Positions 1 through 6,191 of a stretch of 6,219 bases of DNA are shown piece by piece. Source of the stretch: an uncultured Romboutsia sp. GTDB lineage: Bacteria > Bacillota > Clostridia > Peptostreptococcales > Peptostreptococcaceae. Below the pieces are notes generated by a model. The model had not been told where the DNA came from, ran no database searches, and was given only the letters and a program-made list of their open reading frames with translations. How positions within the stretch are numbered: position 1 is the stretch's first letter; each line of letters starts with the position of its first letter. The stretch lies in contig CALESE010000014.1 in assembly GCA_937907205.1 (NCBI GenBank), positions 1 to 6,219 of the forward strand, read 5' to 3'. The position numbers and the translations under genes are program-made.

Positions 1-823
1 ATTTTATATGTCCAGTATATATATCCCATAATTTAGGTCTTTCTGATAATAACTTATTGAAGAATCTAAAGTTTAAAAATTTAGCAGTAAAGAATGAAAA
101 TGCTGCAATTAATATAGGAAGATAAGATAATGCAAACCTTGCATATTTATTTTTAGTAATATCAACTCTTTTAACAATCTCTACGAATACTAAGATTGCA
201 AATATAGTTATAAGACCAGTTCTACTAAATGTTTGAGAATATATAAGTAAAGATATAGAAATTAATAAAAGTCTATCAATATTATCATATTTATCAAACC
301 TTAAATAAATATATCCAGCATACATTGGAAGCGCAGCTAAAAATGGTGCATTTGGATTACCTAAACCAAAATCATTTCTTATACTATTATTCCTAAAATG
401 AACATCTGCACTATTAGGTATTATTTTAAATATATTTAATAACATAGTACCTAAGAAAAATATTGATGTTAGATATAAATAAGTTTTAACTATGTAATTA
501 GTTGAAATTTTATTACTTTTACAATAAACTCCTAAGACAACAAATGCAAATAAGTTAGAGTTCTTACATAAGATAGTAATTATAAATCCAGCGATTATAA
601 ATGCTATATTATCTAAGTTCCATTTAGTAAATAAAATCAATAAACCTAAACAAATCCTAAATCCCCAAACTAATATAAAATTAAGTTCATGAGGAATATA
701 TATACCCATATTAACCTCAAATATAGAAAAAGCATATGATTTTGATATAAATATTAAAATCATTATGCTAAATAAAATATAAGGTAATTTTGGATATCTA
801 TTTTTTATATTATCAATAATCAT
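1..823 (-). CDS. Wzy/O-antigen polymerase-like polytopic membrane protein, 3'-truncated by window edge
   Basis: Reading leftward from the ATG at 823-821, the frame stays open for 274 codons to the window edge, so the C-terminus is missing. The product is very hydrophobic, with about nine candidate membrane segments (near residues 12-32, 45-66, 70-87, 90-101, 112-134, 155-175, 184-199, 202-219 and 228-250). Family-like motifs follow in the usual order: RNDFGLGNPN (149-158), SQTFSRTGL (196-204) and RPKLW (262-266). These resemble Wzy-type polymerases and O-antigen ligase-like proteins, which join lipid-linked glycan repeats on the outer face of the membrane; such proteins usually have 350-450 residues. 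The gene diverges from a PSII-anchored Cwp19-like protein and lies near two LCP genes, so a role in cell-wall polymer assembly is inferred, not shown. A TAA sits in frame two codons upstream of the ATG, so no longer start exists in this frame, yet the only strong SD is about 47 bases upstream (see findings). A flippase or other polytopic protein is less likely. Confidence 0.75.
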   Translation of the reverse strand, partial: MIIDNIKNRYPKLPYILFSIMILIFISKSYAFSIFEVNMGIYIPHELNFILVWGFRICLGLLILFTKWNLDNIAFIIAGFIITILCKNSNLFAFVVLGVYCKSNKISTNYIVKTYLYLTSIFFLGTMLLNIFKIIPNSADVHFRNNSIRNDFGLGNPNAPFLAALPMYAGYIYLRFDKYDNIDRLLLISISLLIYSQTFSRTGLITIFAILVFVEIVKRVDITKNKYARFALSYLPILIAAFSFFTAKFLNFRFFNKLLSERPKLWDIYTGHIK

Positions 824-833
824 AAATTATACT

Positions 834-867
834 GTTTATAGATATAAATATTCAATATTCTATAAAC
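834..867 (-). repeat. Perfect 9-bp inverted repeat between SD and start of the wzy-like gene
   Basis: GTTTATAGA at 834-842 and TCTATAAAC at 859-867 are exact reverse complements, separated by a 16-base AT-rich loop. In the leftward transcript this hairpin lies downstream of the SD and upstream of the ATG at 823. AATT on each side (868-871 and 825-828) could extend the pairing after a short bulge. Folding would shorten the effective SD-to-start distance. Confidence 0.6.
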
Positions 868-870
868 AAT

Positions 871-880
871 TCCTCCTTTC
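871..880 (-). promoter_or_regulatory. Strong but distant Shine-Dalgarno for the wzy-like gene
   Basis: On the minus strand this reads GAAAGGAGGA, a near-perfect SD, but the first usable ATG (823) is 47 bases away. The frames that start close to the SD either end within a few codons or have no normal start codon. One frame, which would have to open with ATT directly after the SD, runs to a TGA overlapping the ATG as ATGA. Confidence 0.65.
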
Positions 881-896
881 AACAAAATGATAATCC

Positions 897-902
897 ATTA
901 TA
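897..902 (-). promoter_or_regulatory. Candidate -10 element for the wzy-like gene
   Basis: The minus strand reads TATAAT here, which would start transcription around position 890, just ahead of the SD at 880-871. No good -35 lies at 17 bases; ACTGTT is at that spacing, and TAGACT gives a spacing of 20. Perfect -10 matches are common by chance in DNA this AT-rich, so support is modest. Confidence 0.35.
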
Positions 903-927
903 TATTACTATAAAAAAATATAACAGT

Positions 928-1016
928 CTATATTTAAAAAGCCTGTATAGCTTAAAATAGCTATATTTAATTAAATCTATACAAATAAATTTTAACTTAT
1001 ATTACGAAATCTATAC
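928..1016. repeat. Cluster of CTATA/TATAG repeats in the divergent intergenic region
   Basis: The 315-base gap at 824-1138 holds, besides promoters, a set of short repeats. CTATATTTAA occurs at 928-937 and 961-970 (33 bases apart). AAATCTATAC occurs at 973-982 and 1007-1016 (34 bases apart). TATAGCT at 946-952 and AGCTATA at 959-965 are an inverted pair with a 6-base loop. TGTATAG at 944-950 also mirrors CTATACA at 977-983. Spacing near 16-18 or 33-34 bases would suit a DNA-binding regulator, but low sequence complexity makes some of this expected by chance. Confidence 0.4.
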
Positions 1017-1051
1017 TGAATATATTTGAAAAATATAACATTTATATATAT

Positions 1052-1080
1052 TTGACTGTGATATTAAGCTTTTGTATAAT
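1052..1080 (+). promoter_or_regulatory. Sigma-A promoter of the cwp19-like gene
   Basis: TTGACT at 1052-1057 and TATAAT at 1075-1080 are separated by exactly 17 bases, a near-consensus housekeeping promoter. Transcription would begin around 1087, giving a leader of about 50 bases. This placement argues that the in-frame TTG at 1052 is a -35 box, not a start codon. Confidence 0.85.
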
Positions 1081-1138
1081 AATTATTATATCGAATAAAA
1101 GGAAATTTAGTAAAAAACAAAAAAAATTAGGGGGAACT

Positions 1139-3220
1139 ATGAAGAAATTTAAGATATTGATACTATCATTAGTTATGATTTTTTCAGTTTTTAGGTTAGA
1201 TTCATTTGCAGGTGATAAAGAAATGAGAGCTGCATGGATATCAACTGTATATAATATGGACTGGCCAAAAACTAAAAACAATATATCTAAGCAAAAACAA
1301 GAATATATTGAAATGCTTGATAAATTAAAAGGTATTGGAATTAATACAGTAGTATTTCAGGTTAGACCAAAATCAGATGCTTTATATAATTCCAGTATAA
1401 ATCCTTGGTCAGATGTGTTAACAGGAACTCAAGGAAAAAATCCAGGATATGATCCTCTAGCTTTTGCAATAGAAGAAGCTCATAAAAGAGGTATGGAGCT
1501 TCATGCATGGTTTAATCCATATAGAGTAACTACTAGTGGAACAGATATTAACAAGTTAGCATCAAACAATCAAGCTAGATTACATCAAGATTGGTTACTA
1601 GAATATAACAGTGGTAGTAATAAAGCATTAATGTACAATCCAGGATTACCTGAAGTAAGAAAACATATAGTAGATACAGTATCTGAAGTTGTAAGAAATT
1701 ATAATGTTGATGGTATACATTTTGATGATTATTTTTACAGAGATGGAATGGATGATGACGATACTTACAAAAAATATGGAAATAGACTTAATAAAGGTGA
1801 CTGGAGAAGAGAAAATGTAAATACTTTACTAAGAGAAGTAAAGTCAGCTATAAAATCAATAAAACCAAATGTAGAATTTGGAGTAAGTCCAAGTGGTATA
1901 TGGAGAAATAAATCTAGTGATCCTACAGGTTCAGATACAAGAGGTTTTGAACATTATTCTAAAAGTTATGCAGATAGTAGGACATGGATAAGAGAAGGAT
2001 TAATAGATTATATAGTTCCTCAAATATATTGGACAATAGGATATTCTGCTGCTGATTATTCAAAATTAGTATCTTGGTGGTCTAATGAAGTAAAAGGATA
2101 TAATGTTGATTTATATATAGGACAAGGTGTATATAGACAAGGTGGTAGTGACTCCTTAAATGTAGCATCTGAAATAAAAGAGCAAATAAACTTAAATAGA
2201 AAATATAGTGAAATAAAAGGAAGTATGTATTTCTCTACTAGAGATATACTAAAGAATGAAAAACTTCAAAATGATATTAAAGATTTATATACAAAACCAA
2301 GTACACAAGTAAAATCATTACAAGGTAATAGAAGGTTTGAGACTGCTGTGGCCATAAGTAAAGAAGGATGGAATAGTAATGCAGACACTGTAATTATTGC
2401 AAGTGCTTATTCAGTAGTTGATGGAGTATCAGCAACGCCATTAGCATCTATTAAAAATGCACCTATATTATTAGTAGATAAAAATGAAGTTACTAATTCA
2501 ACAAAAGAAGAATTAAAAAGGTTAAATCCATCAAATATAATATTAATTGGTGGAACTGACGTAGTAAATGATAATATTTACAAAGAAGTAAAATCTATAC
2601 TTCCAAGTGCATCTATTAAAAGAATTGGTGGAATAAATAGATATGAAACATCGCTTAATATAGCAAAAGAGATGTCAAAATATAAAAACATAGATAAGGT
2701 ATATGTTGCAGGTGGACATGGAGAAGCTGATGCATTATCAATAGCTTCAAAAGCTGGAGAAGATAAGGCTCCAATAATATTGACACCTAAAGATGACCTA
2801 ACTTATGATTCTTATTATTGGTTAAAAAGTCAAAATTTATTAGATGCATATTTCATAGGTGGAGATTTAGTTATTTCAGACAATGTAATAAATAAAGTAA
2901 ACTCAGTAACAAGCAATAACGTTTTAAACAATAGAGTATATGGATTAAATAGACAAGAAACAAATGCAAAGGTAATACAAAAGTTTTATACAAACTCAAA
3001 TTACAATGCAGTATTAGTAACAAAGAGTAATCCATTAGTAGATGCATTGTCAGCAGGTCCATTAGCTGCTAAGAAAAATTCTCCAATTGTATTAGTTTCA
3101 GACACTATTCATAATAGTCAAAAGGATATATTATCTAATAAAAGTACTGATTTAGTGTATAAAGTTGGTGGAGGTATTAACCAAAATTCATTTAATAGTA
3201 TACTTGATATATTAAAGTAA
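1139..3220 (+). CDS. cwp19: Cwp19-like cell wall protein: GHL10 (DUF187) hydrolase domain plus three CWB2 repeats
   Basis: The 693-residue product is secreted. The ATG at 1139 is preceded by AGGGGG (1129-1134, spacing 4) and opens a signal peptide (KK, hydrophobic core, DSFA with likely cleavage after residue 24). Residues about 28-385 form a GHL10 TIM-barrel-type domain (EMRAAWIST start; HAWFNPYR at 122-129; DGIHFDDYFY at 191-200 with D196/D197 as candidate catalytic acids; GVSPSGIW at 248-255; PQIYW at 294-298). Three CWB2 repeats follow, starting near 394, 496 and 601, each with an R-x-E-T motif and a PILL-like motif (APILL 441-445, APIIL 544-548, SPIVL 648-652). CWB2 triplets anchor proteins to the wall polymer PSII in C. 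difficile. This architecture and size match Cwp19, reported there as a lytic transglycosylase in stationary-phase autolysis. The frame could extend upstream to a TTG at 1052, but that runs through the promoter. The third repeat (LNRQET) is the most diverged. The species-specific name is inferred from architecture. Confidence 0.88.
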   Translation: MKKFKILILSLVMIFSVFRLDSFAGDKEMRAAWISTVYNMDWPKTKNNISKQKQEYIEMLDKLKGIGINTVVFQVRPKSDALYNSSINPWSDVLTGTQGKNPGYDPLAFAIEEAHKRGMELHAWFNPYRVTTSGTDINKLASNNQARLHQDWLLEYNSGSNKALMYNPGLPEVRKHIVDTVSEVVRNYNVDGIHFDDYFYRDGMDDDDTYKKYGNRLNKGDWRRENVNTLLREVKSAIKSIKPNVEFGVSPSGIWRNKSSDPTGSDTRGFEHYSKSYADSRTWIREGLIDYIVPQIYWTIGYSAADYSKLVSWWSNEVKGYNVDLYIGQGVYRQGGSDSLNVASEIKEQINLNRKYSEIKGSMYFSTRDILKNEKLQNDIKDLYTKPSTQVKSLQGNRRFETAVAISKEGWNSNADTVIIASAYSVVDGVSATPLASIKNAPILLVDKNEVTNSTKEELKRLNPSNIILIGGTDVVNDNIYKEVKSILPSASIKRIGGINRYETSLNIAKEMSKYKNIDKVYVAGGHGEADALSIASKAGEDKAPIILTPKDDLTYDSYYWLKSQNLLDAYFIGGDLVISDNVINKVNSVTSNNVLNNRVYGLNRQETNAKVIQKFYTNSNYNAVLVTKSNPLVDALSAGPLAAKKNSPIVLVSDTIHNSQKDILSNKSTDLVYKVGGGINQNSFNSILDILK

Positions 3221-3221
3221 C

Positions 3222-3269
3222 AAAAAACACTATTTAGAGTAAATAAATTTATTCTAAATAGTGTTTTTA
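3222..3269. terminator. Bidirectional rho-independent terminator between convergent genes
   Basis: AAAAACACTATTTAGA (3223-3238) and its exact reverse complement (3253-3268) form a 16-bp perfect stem with a 14-base loop. The stem ends are A-run and T-run, so the structure yields a U-tract in either direction. It starts two bases after the cwp19-like stop codon and ends 16 bases from the stop of the convergent LCP gene, so it likely serves both. Confidence 0.9.
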
Positions 3270-3284
3270 TTATATATTACGGTT

Positions 3285-4250
3285 TTACTCAGGTATTATA
3301 TTTTTAAATATAAAATCATGAAGTATATCCAAAGAAATTGGATCAAATTTTACAACCCATTTTCCATTTACTTTTTCACTTTTACCATTAATACCATCCA
3401 TTATTGGGAATTCAATTTGTTTTATATTAAAATCACCGATACTTAATATTTTAGAACCAATACCAATTATTTGAGTAGGTTTCATATTAGTTTTAACGTA
3501 AGGCAATATAGTATCTATTAGTTGAGGATACTTAGCAACAGGTAAATCTTTTAAACCTTTCATTAATCCTTCAATAACTAATCTTTGCCTTCTATCTCTT
3601 TCAAATGCAGAGTCATTTTTACGAATACGAGAGAATGATAAAGCTTGATATCCATTTAATTTTTGTTCCCCAACACTGTGTATATACTTTATAGGTCCTT
3701 TATTACTATTTTTATTCCAATTATAAGTTTCAGGTATAAATTTATTAATTTCATTTATTTCATTTTGTTTAACCTCTACTGTAATACCACCTAGTACATC
3801 AATTATATCCATAAATGAATAAAAGTCAACAACTGCATAGTTTTGAATATCTAATTGGAAGTTTTTTTCAATTGTTTTTGTTAATAAGTTTATACCACCA
3901 TATGCATATGATTCAGTAAGTTTTATTTTACCACGACCTTCAACATTAACATATGTATCACGAGCTAGAGATGTTAATTTTAAACTTTTATTTTTACCAT
4001 CAATAGTAAGTATCATCATAGCATCTGAGCGCGAATTTTTCTCACCAGGTCTTCCATCAGTACCAGCAAGTAGTATATTAGTAATTCCATTTTCGGTTTT
4101 ATAATCTGAATTACTGAATATATTATTGTCTGCATTAGAATCATGCATAGAGTTTAATTTAAAATAAATATATCCAAAGGCACCAGCTGGAAACAAAATC
4201 ACTAGAACAGTTAATAGTATAACCATTTTTTTTAGAGTTTTATTACTCAT
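3285..4250 (-). CDS. LytR-CpsA-Psr (LCP) family cell wall polymer ligase, copy 1
   Basis: The product has 321 residues: a short basic cytoplasmic N-terminus, one membrane segment (about 9-30), then an extracellular LCP domain (about 57-235). Recognisable LCP features are NILLAGTDGR (58-67), NSRSDAMM (72-79; R74 and D76), SLARD (94-98), the AYGG turn (116-119), a hydrophobic lipid-pocket stretch (NYAVVDFYSFMD, 137-148), and FSRIRKND...ERDRRQR (206-223), rich in the arginines that grip the pyrophosphate. LCP enzymes transfer undecaprenyl-linked glycopolymers to peptidoglycan; the nearby PSII-anchored protein suggests PSII as substrate (inferred). The family usually has a proline two before RD in SxPRD; here it is alanine. 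The SD is GGGGG (4264-4268) with an unusually long 13-base spacing to the ATG at 4250. The protein resembles the upstream LCP gene at roughly 70% by eye, except for the tail. The older 'transcriptional regulator LytR' name is not supported, since no DNA-binding domain is visible. Confidence 0.92.
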   Translation of the reverse strand: MSNKTLKKMVILLTVLVILFPAGAFGYIYFKLNSMHDSNADNNIFSNSDYKTENGITNILLAGTDGRPGEKNSRSDAMMILTIDGKNKSLKLTSLARDTYVNVEGRGKIKLTESYAYGGINLLTKTIEKNFQLDIQNYAVVDFYSFMDIIDVLGGITVEVKQNEINEINKFIPETYNWNKNSNKGPIKYIHSVGEQKLNGYQALSFSRIRKNDSAFERDRRQRLVIEGLMKGLKDLPVAKYPQLIDTILPYVKTNMKPTQIIGIGSKILSIGDFNIKQIEFPIMDGINGKSEKVNGKWVVKFDPISLDILHDFIFKNIIPE

Positions 4251-4296
4251 ATTTTATAATATTCCCCCTATTTATTAAATTTACATTAATACACTA

Positions 4297-4325
4297 ATTA
4301 TATTAAAATTTTACATAATATTCAA
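4297..4325 (-). promoter_or_regulatory. Promoter of LCP copy 1
   Basis: On the minus strand TTGAAT (4325-4320), a 17-base spacer and TATAAT (4302-4297) form a good sigma-A promoter. Transcription would start near 4290, about 40 bases before the ATG. With the terminator upstream, this makes the gene a separate transcription unit. Confidence 0.75.
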
Positions 4326-4370
4326 TATAATGTATTTTATGATATTATAATACAATAAATTAAAAATAAT

Positions 4371-4406
4371 AAAAAAGATGACTTCTATAATAATAGAAAT
4401 CATCTT
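4371..4406 (-). terminator. Rho-independent terminator of LCP copy 2
   Basis: Read leftward, a 14-bp stem (arms 4393-4406 and 4375-4388, one G-U pair) with a 4-base loop is followed by a run of Ts (4376-4371). It lies 17 bases after the stop of the LCP gene at 4424-5419 and separates the two LCP genes. Confidence 0.87.
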
Positions 4407-4423
4407 ATAGTAATAGATATTTA

Positions 4424-5419
4424 TTACATTTTAGGATTATCATCAGGCATTATATTATTAAATATAAAGTCATGAAGTATGTCTAGTGTCCTTTCATCAA
4501 ATCTAAGTACCCATCCAGAATTTCCATAGACACCACCAGTACTATGAACACCATCATCAATTGGGAAATTCATTTGCTTAATACTAAAATTACCAACACT
4601 TAAAATTTTAGTACCAAGAGAAAGTATTTGAGCTGCTTTCATATTAGTTTTAACATAAGGTAATATAGTATCTAATAATTGAGGATATTTAGTAATAGGT
4701 AAATCCTTTACAGAAGTCATAATTCCTTCTATAACTTCTCTTTGTCTTCTATCTCTTTCAGTTGTTGAATCATTTTTTCTTATACGAGAAAATGCTAATG
4801 CTTGATATCCATTTAAATTTTGAGTTCCAGCACTTTTTATATATTCAATAGATCCTTTATTATTTGATTTATTCCAATTGTAAGTTTCAGGTATAAACTT
4901 ATTTAGTTCTTTTATTTCACTTTGTTTAATATTTACAGTAACTCCACCTATTGCATCAACTATATCCATAAATGAATAAAAGTCAACAACTGCATAGTTT
5001 TGAATATCCACTTTAAAGTTATCTTCTATGGTTTCAGTTAATAAATTAATTCCACCATAAGCATAAGCATGAGTTAATTTTTGTTTTCCATGACCAGGTA
5101 TATTAACATAAGAATCACGCTCTAGTGATGTTAACTTTAGACTTTTATTTTTATTATCAACAGTAAGTATCATCATAGCATCTGAACGTGAATTTTTTTC
5201 TCCAGGTCTACCATCAGTACCTGCTAATAATATATTAATTATACCTTTTTCAGATTTATAATCTAAATTTGATAAAATTTCTTGATTTGCACCTGAGTCA
5301 TACATAGAATTTAATTTAAAGTAAATATATCCAAAAGCACAAATAGGTAATGCAATTACCAATATAGCTAAAAATATAACAAGTCTTTTTAAACCTTTAT
5401 TACTTTTCTTTTTAGACAA
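4424..5419 (-). CDS. LytR-CpsA-Psr (LCP) family cell wall polymer ligase, copy 2 (TTG start)
   Basis: The product has 331 residues: a lysine-rich N-terminus, one membrane segment (about 13-34), and an extracellular LCP domain (about 61-240). Key motifs are NILLAGTDGR (62-71), NSRSDAMM (76-83; R78 and D80), SLERD (98-102), AYGG (120-123) and FSRIRKND...ERDRRQR (210-227). It would attach a lipid-linked wall glycopolymer to peptidoglycan at the outer membrane face; PSII is the inferred polymer. The start is TTG at 5419-5417, chosen because AAGGG (5430-5426) lies six bases ahead and no in-frame ATG precedes the basic SKKKSNK segment; an ATG at 5439 is out of frame. Compared with copy 1 it has SLERD in place of SLARD and a different C-terminal stretch (VHSTGGVYGNSGW, then DDNPKM). 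It has its own promoter and terminator, so the pair looks like a tandem duplication with independent expression. Confidence 0.92.
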   Translation of the reverse strand: MSKKKSNKGLKRLVIFLAILVIALPICAFGYIYFKLNSMYDSGANQEILSNLDYKSEKGIINILLAGTDGRPGEKNSRSDAMMILTVDNKNKSLKLTSLERDSYVNIPGHGKQKLTHAYAYGGINLLTETIEDNFKVDIQNYAVVDFYSFMDIVDAIGGVTVNIKQSEIKELNKFIPETYNWNKSNNKGSIEYIKSAGTQNLNGYQALAFSRIRKNDSTTERDRRQREVIEGIMTSVKDLPITKYPQLLDTILPYVKTNMKAAQILSLGTKILSVGNFSIKQMNFPIDDGVHSTGGVYGNSGWVLRFDERTLDILHDFIFNNIMPDDNPKM

Positions 5420-5458
5420 AAAAATCCCTTCTTTCTCATTTTTTTTGGTAATGTATCT

Positions 5459-5487
5459 ATTATATTAAAGTATTTAGATATATTCAA
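5459..5487 (-). promoter_or_regulatory. Promoter of LCP copy 2
   Basis: The minus strand has TTGAAT (5487-5482), a 17-base spacer and TATAAT (5464-5459): the same hexamers and spacing as the other LCP promoter, and both spacers end in TTTAA. Transcription would start near 5452, about 33 bases before the TTG start. Confidence 0.75.
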
Positions 5488-5496
5488 TAGAATATA
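5479..5496. repeat. Palindrome over the divergent promoter pair
   Basis: TATATTC (5479-5485), a 4-base centre AATA, and GAATATA (5490-5496) form a 7-bp perfect inverted repeat. It covers the -35 of LCP copy 2 and the possible -35 of the rightward gene, which abut at 5487/5488. It could be an operator, or chance in AT-rich DNA. Confidence 0.35.
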
Positions 5497-5516
5497 CTAT
5501 TAAAAATTTATATAAT
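5488..5516 (+). promoter_or_regulatory. Candidate promoter of the DUF3298-type gene
   Basis: TATAAT at 5511-5516 is preceded, at a 17-base spacing, by TAGAAT (5488-5493), a weak -35. Transcription would start near 5523, leaving a leader of about 58 bases. The perfect -10 supports it; the poor -35 suggests a weak or activator-dependent promoter. Confidence 0.45.
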
Positions 5517-5568
5517 CAAAATAACATATAATTCCTTATTATCATATTAAATATTATATAAATTAATT

Positions 5569-5577
5569 AGGAGGGGG
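5569..5577 (+). promoter_or_regulatory. Strong ribosome binding site
   Basis: AGGAGGGGG ends three bases before the ATG at 5581 and fixes that start; no other start codon is well placed. Confidence 0.85.
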
Positions 5578-5580
5578 CTT

Positions 5581-6186
5581 ATGTTATTTATAGAAGATAA
5601 AAAAATAAAATCAGAAAATAAATTAGTAGGATTTTATTTAAGCTATCCTGTTATTGAAAATAAGTCAAGTTTTATATCTAAAATAAACAATATTATTTAT
5701 AAAGATATAGAAAGCTTCAAAGAATTAGTAACTGATACATTAAATAAGCCTATAATAAAAAATTTTGATTATAAAATAAATGCACTTAGTGAATATAAAG
5801 TAAATTTAAATAAAAATCAAATTATAAGTATATCTATAGATTTCTCACAACTCATAGGATTATACGATATAACTTATGTAAATTCTTATAATTACGATAT
5901 AGATTTAAATCGAGAAATAAAATTAAAAGATTTATTTAAAAAAGATGAAGATTATATAGATATTATCAATTATTTTATATTAAAAGAGATAGATGAATAC
6001 TTATATGATAAATTTAAAGGAATAAGTGATAATAATACATTTTATATAACAAAAGAATATTTAGTAATATGTTTTTCTAGTTATGAGTTAGATAAAAATT
6101 ATAGTGTAGCACTAGAATTTAAAATACCAATAGACGAAATTAAAAATTATCTAAGTGATTATATGATAAATAATATATTGGAGTGA
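5581..6186 (+). CDS. DUF4163/DUF3298 (RsiV/PdaC-type) domain protein without export signal
   Basis: The product has 201 residues, is lysine- and tyrosine-rich, and consists almost entirely of one domain pair. Residues about 17-100 resemble DUF4163 (FYLSYPVIENK near the start, then the KINNII helix). Residues about 103-185 resemble DUF3298: YNYDIDLNREIKLKDLF (103-119), YIDIIN (125-130), FYITKEYLVICFSSYEL (154-170) and a closing FKIPIDEI (180-187). This pair forms the extracellular part of RsiV anti-sigma factors, which bind lysozyme, and occurs in PdaC-type polysaccharide deacetylases and in many exported proteins of unknown role. Here no signal peptide, membrane segment, anti-sigma or deacetylase domain is visible, and the strong RBS supports the short N-terminus, so the protein appears cytoplasmic. 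It diverges from LCP copy 2 and seems to be the first gene of an operon. Its function is unknown; family assignment is by motif reading only. Confidence 0.72.
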   Translation: MLFIEDKKIKSENKLVGFYLSYPVIENKSSFISKINNIIYKDIESFKELVTDTLNKPIIKNFDYKINALSEYKVNLNKNQIISISIDFSQLIGLYDITYVNSYNYDIDLNREIKLKDLFKKDEDYIDIINYFILKEIDEYLYDKFKGISDNNTFYITKEYLVICFSSYELDKNYSVALEFKIPIDEIKNYLSDYMINNILE

Positions 6187-6191
6187 TAAAT

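Noticed and set aside
859..1016. CTATA repeats as a CRISPR array or iteron origin
   Set aside because: Units are only 7-10 bases, imperfect and unevenly spaced, with no replication or cas genes nearby.
1052..1138. Upstream extension of the cwp19-like frame to a TTG at 1052
   Set aside because: It lies on the -35/-10 promoter, lacks an SD, and would place 29 extra residues before a complete signal peptide.
1042..1281. Open frame on the minus strand, 79 codons
   Set aside because: It is antisense to the promoter and signal-peptide region of the cwp19-like gene, with low-complexity hydrophobic composition and no SD.
2871..3062. Open frame on the minus strand, 63 codons
   Set aside because: It is a leucine-rich shadow frame opposite the third CWB2 repeat.
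3261..3446. Open frame on the plus strand, 61 codons
   Set aside because: It starts inside the terminator stem and lies antisense to the 3' end of an LCP gene; no RBS or recognisable protein.
4251..4423. Possible small gene or riboswitch between the two LCP genes
   Set aside because: The gap is fully explained by a terminator, a promoter and an SD; no start-RBS pair or complex fold was seen.
3285..5419. LCP genes as LytR-type transcriptional regulators
   Set aside because: Both proteins have a membrane anchor and an extracellular LCP catalytic domain and no DNA-binding domain.
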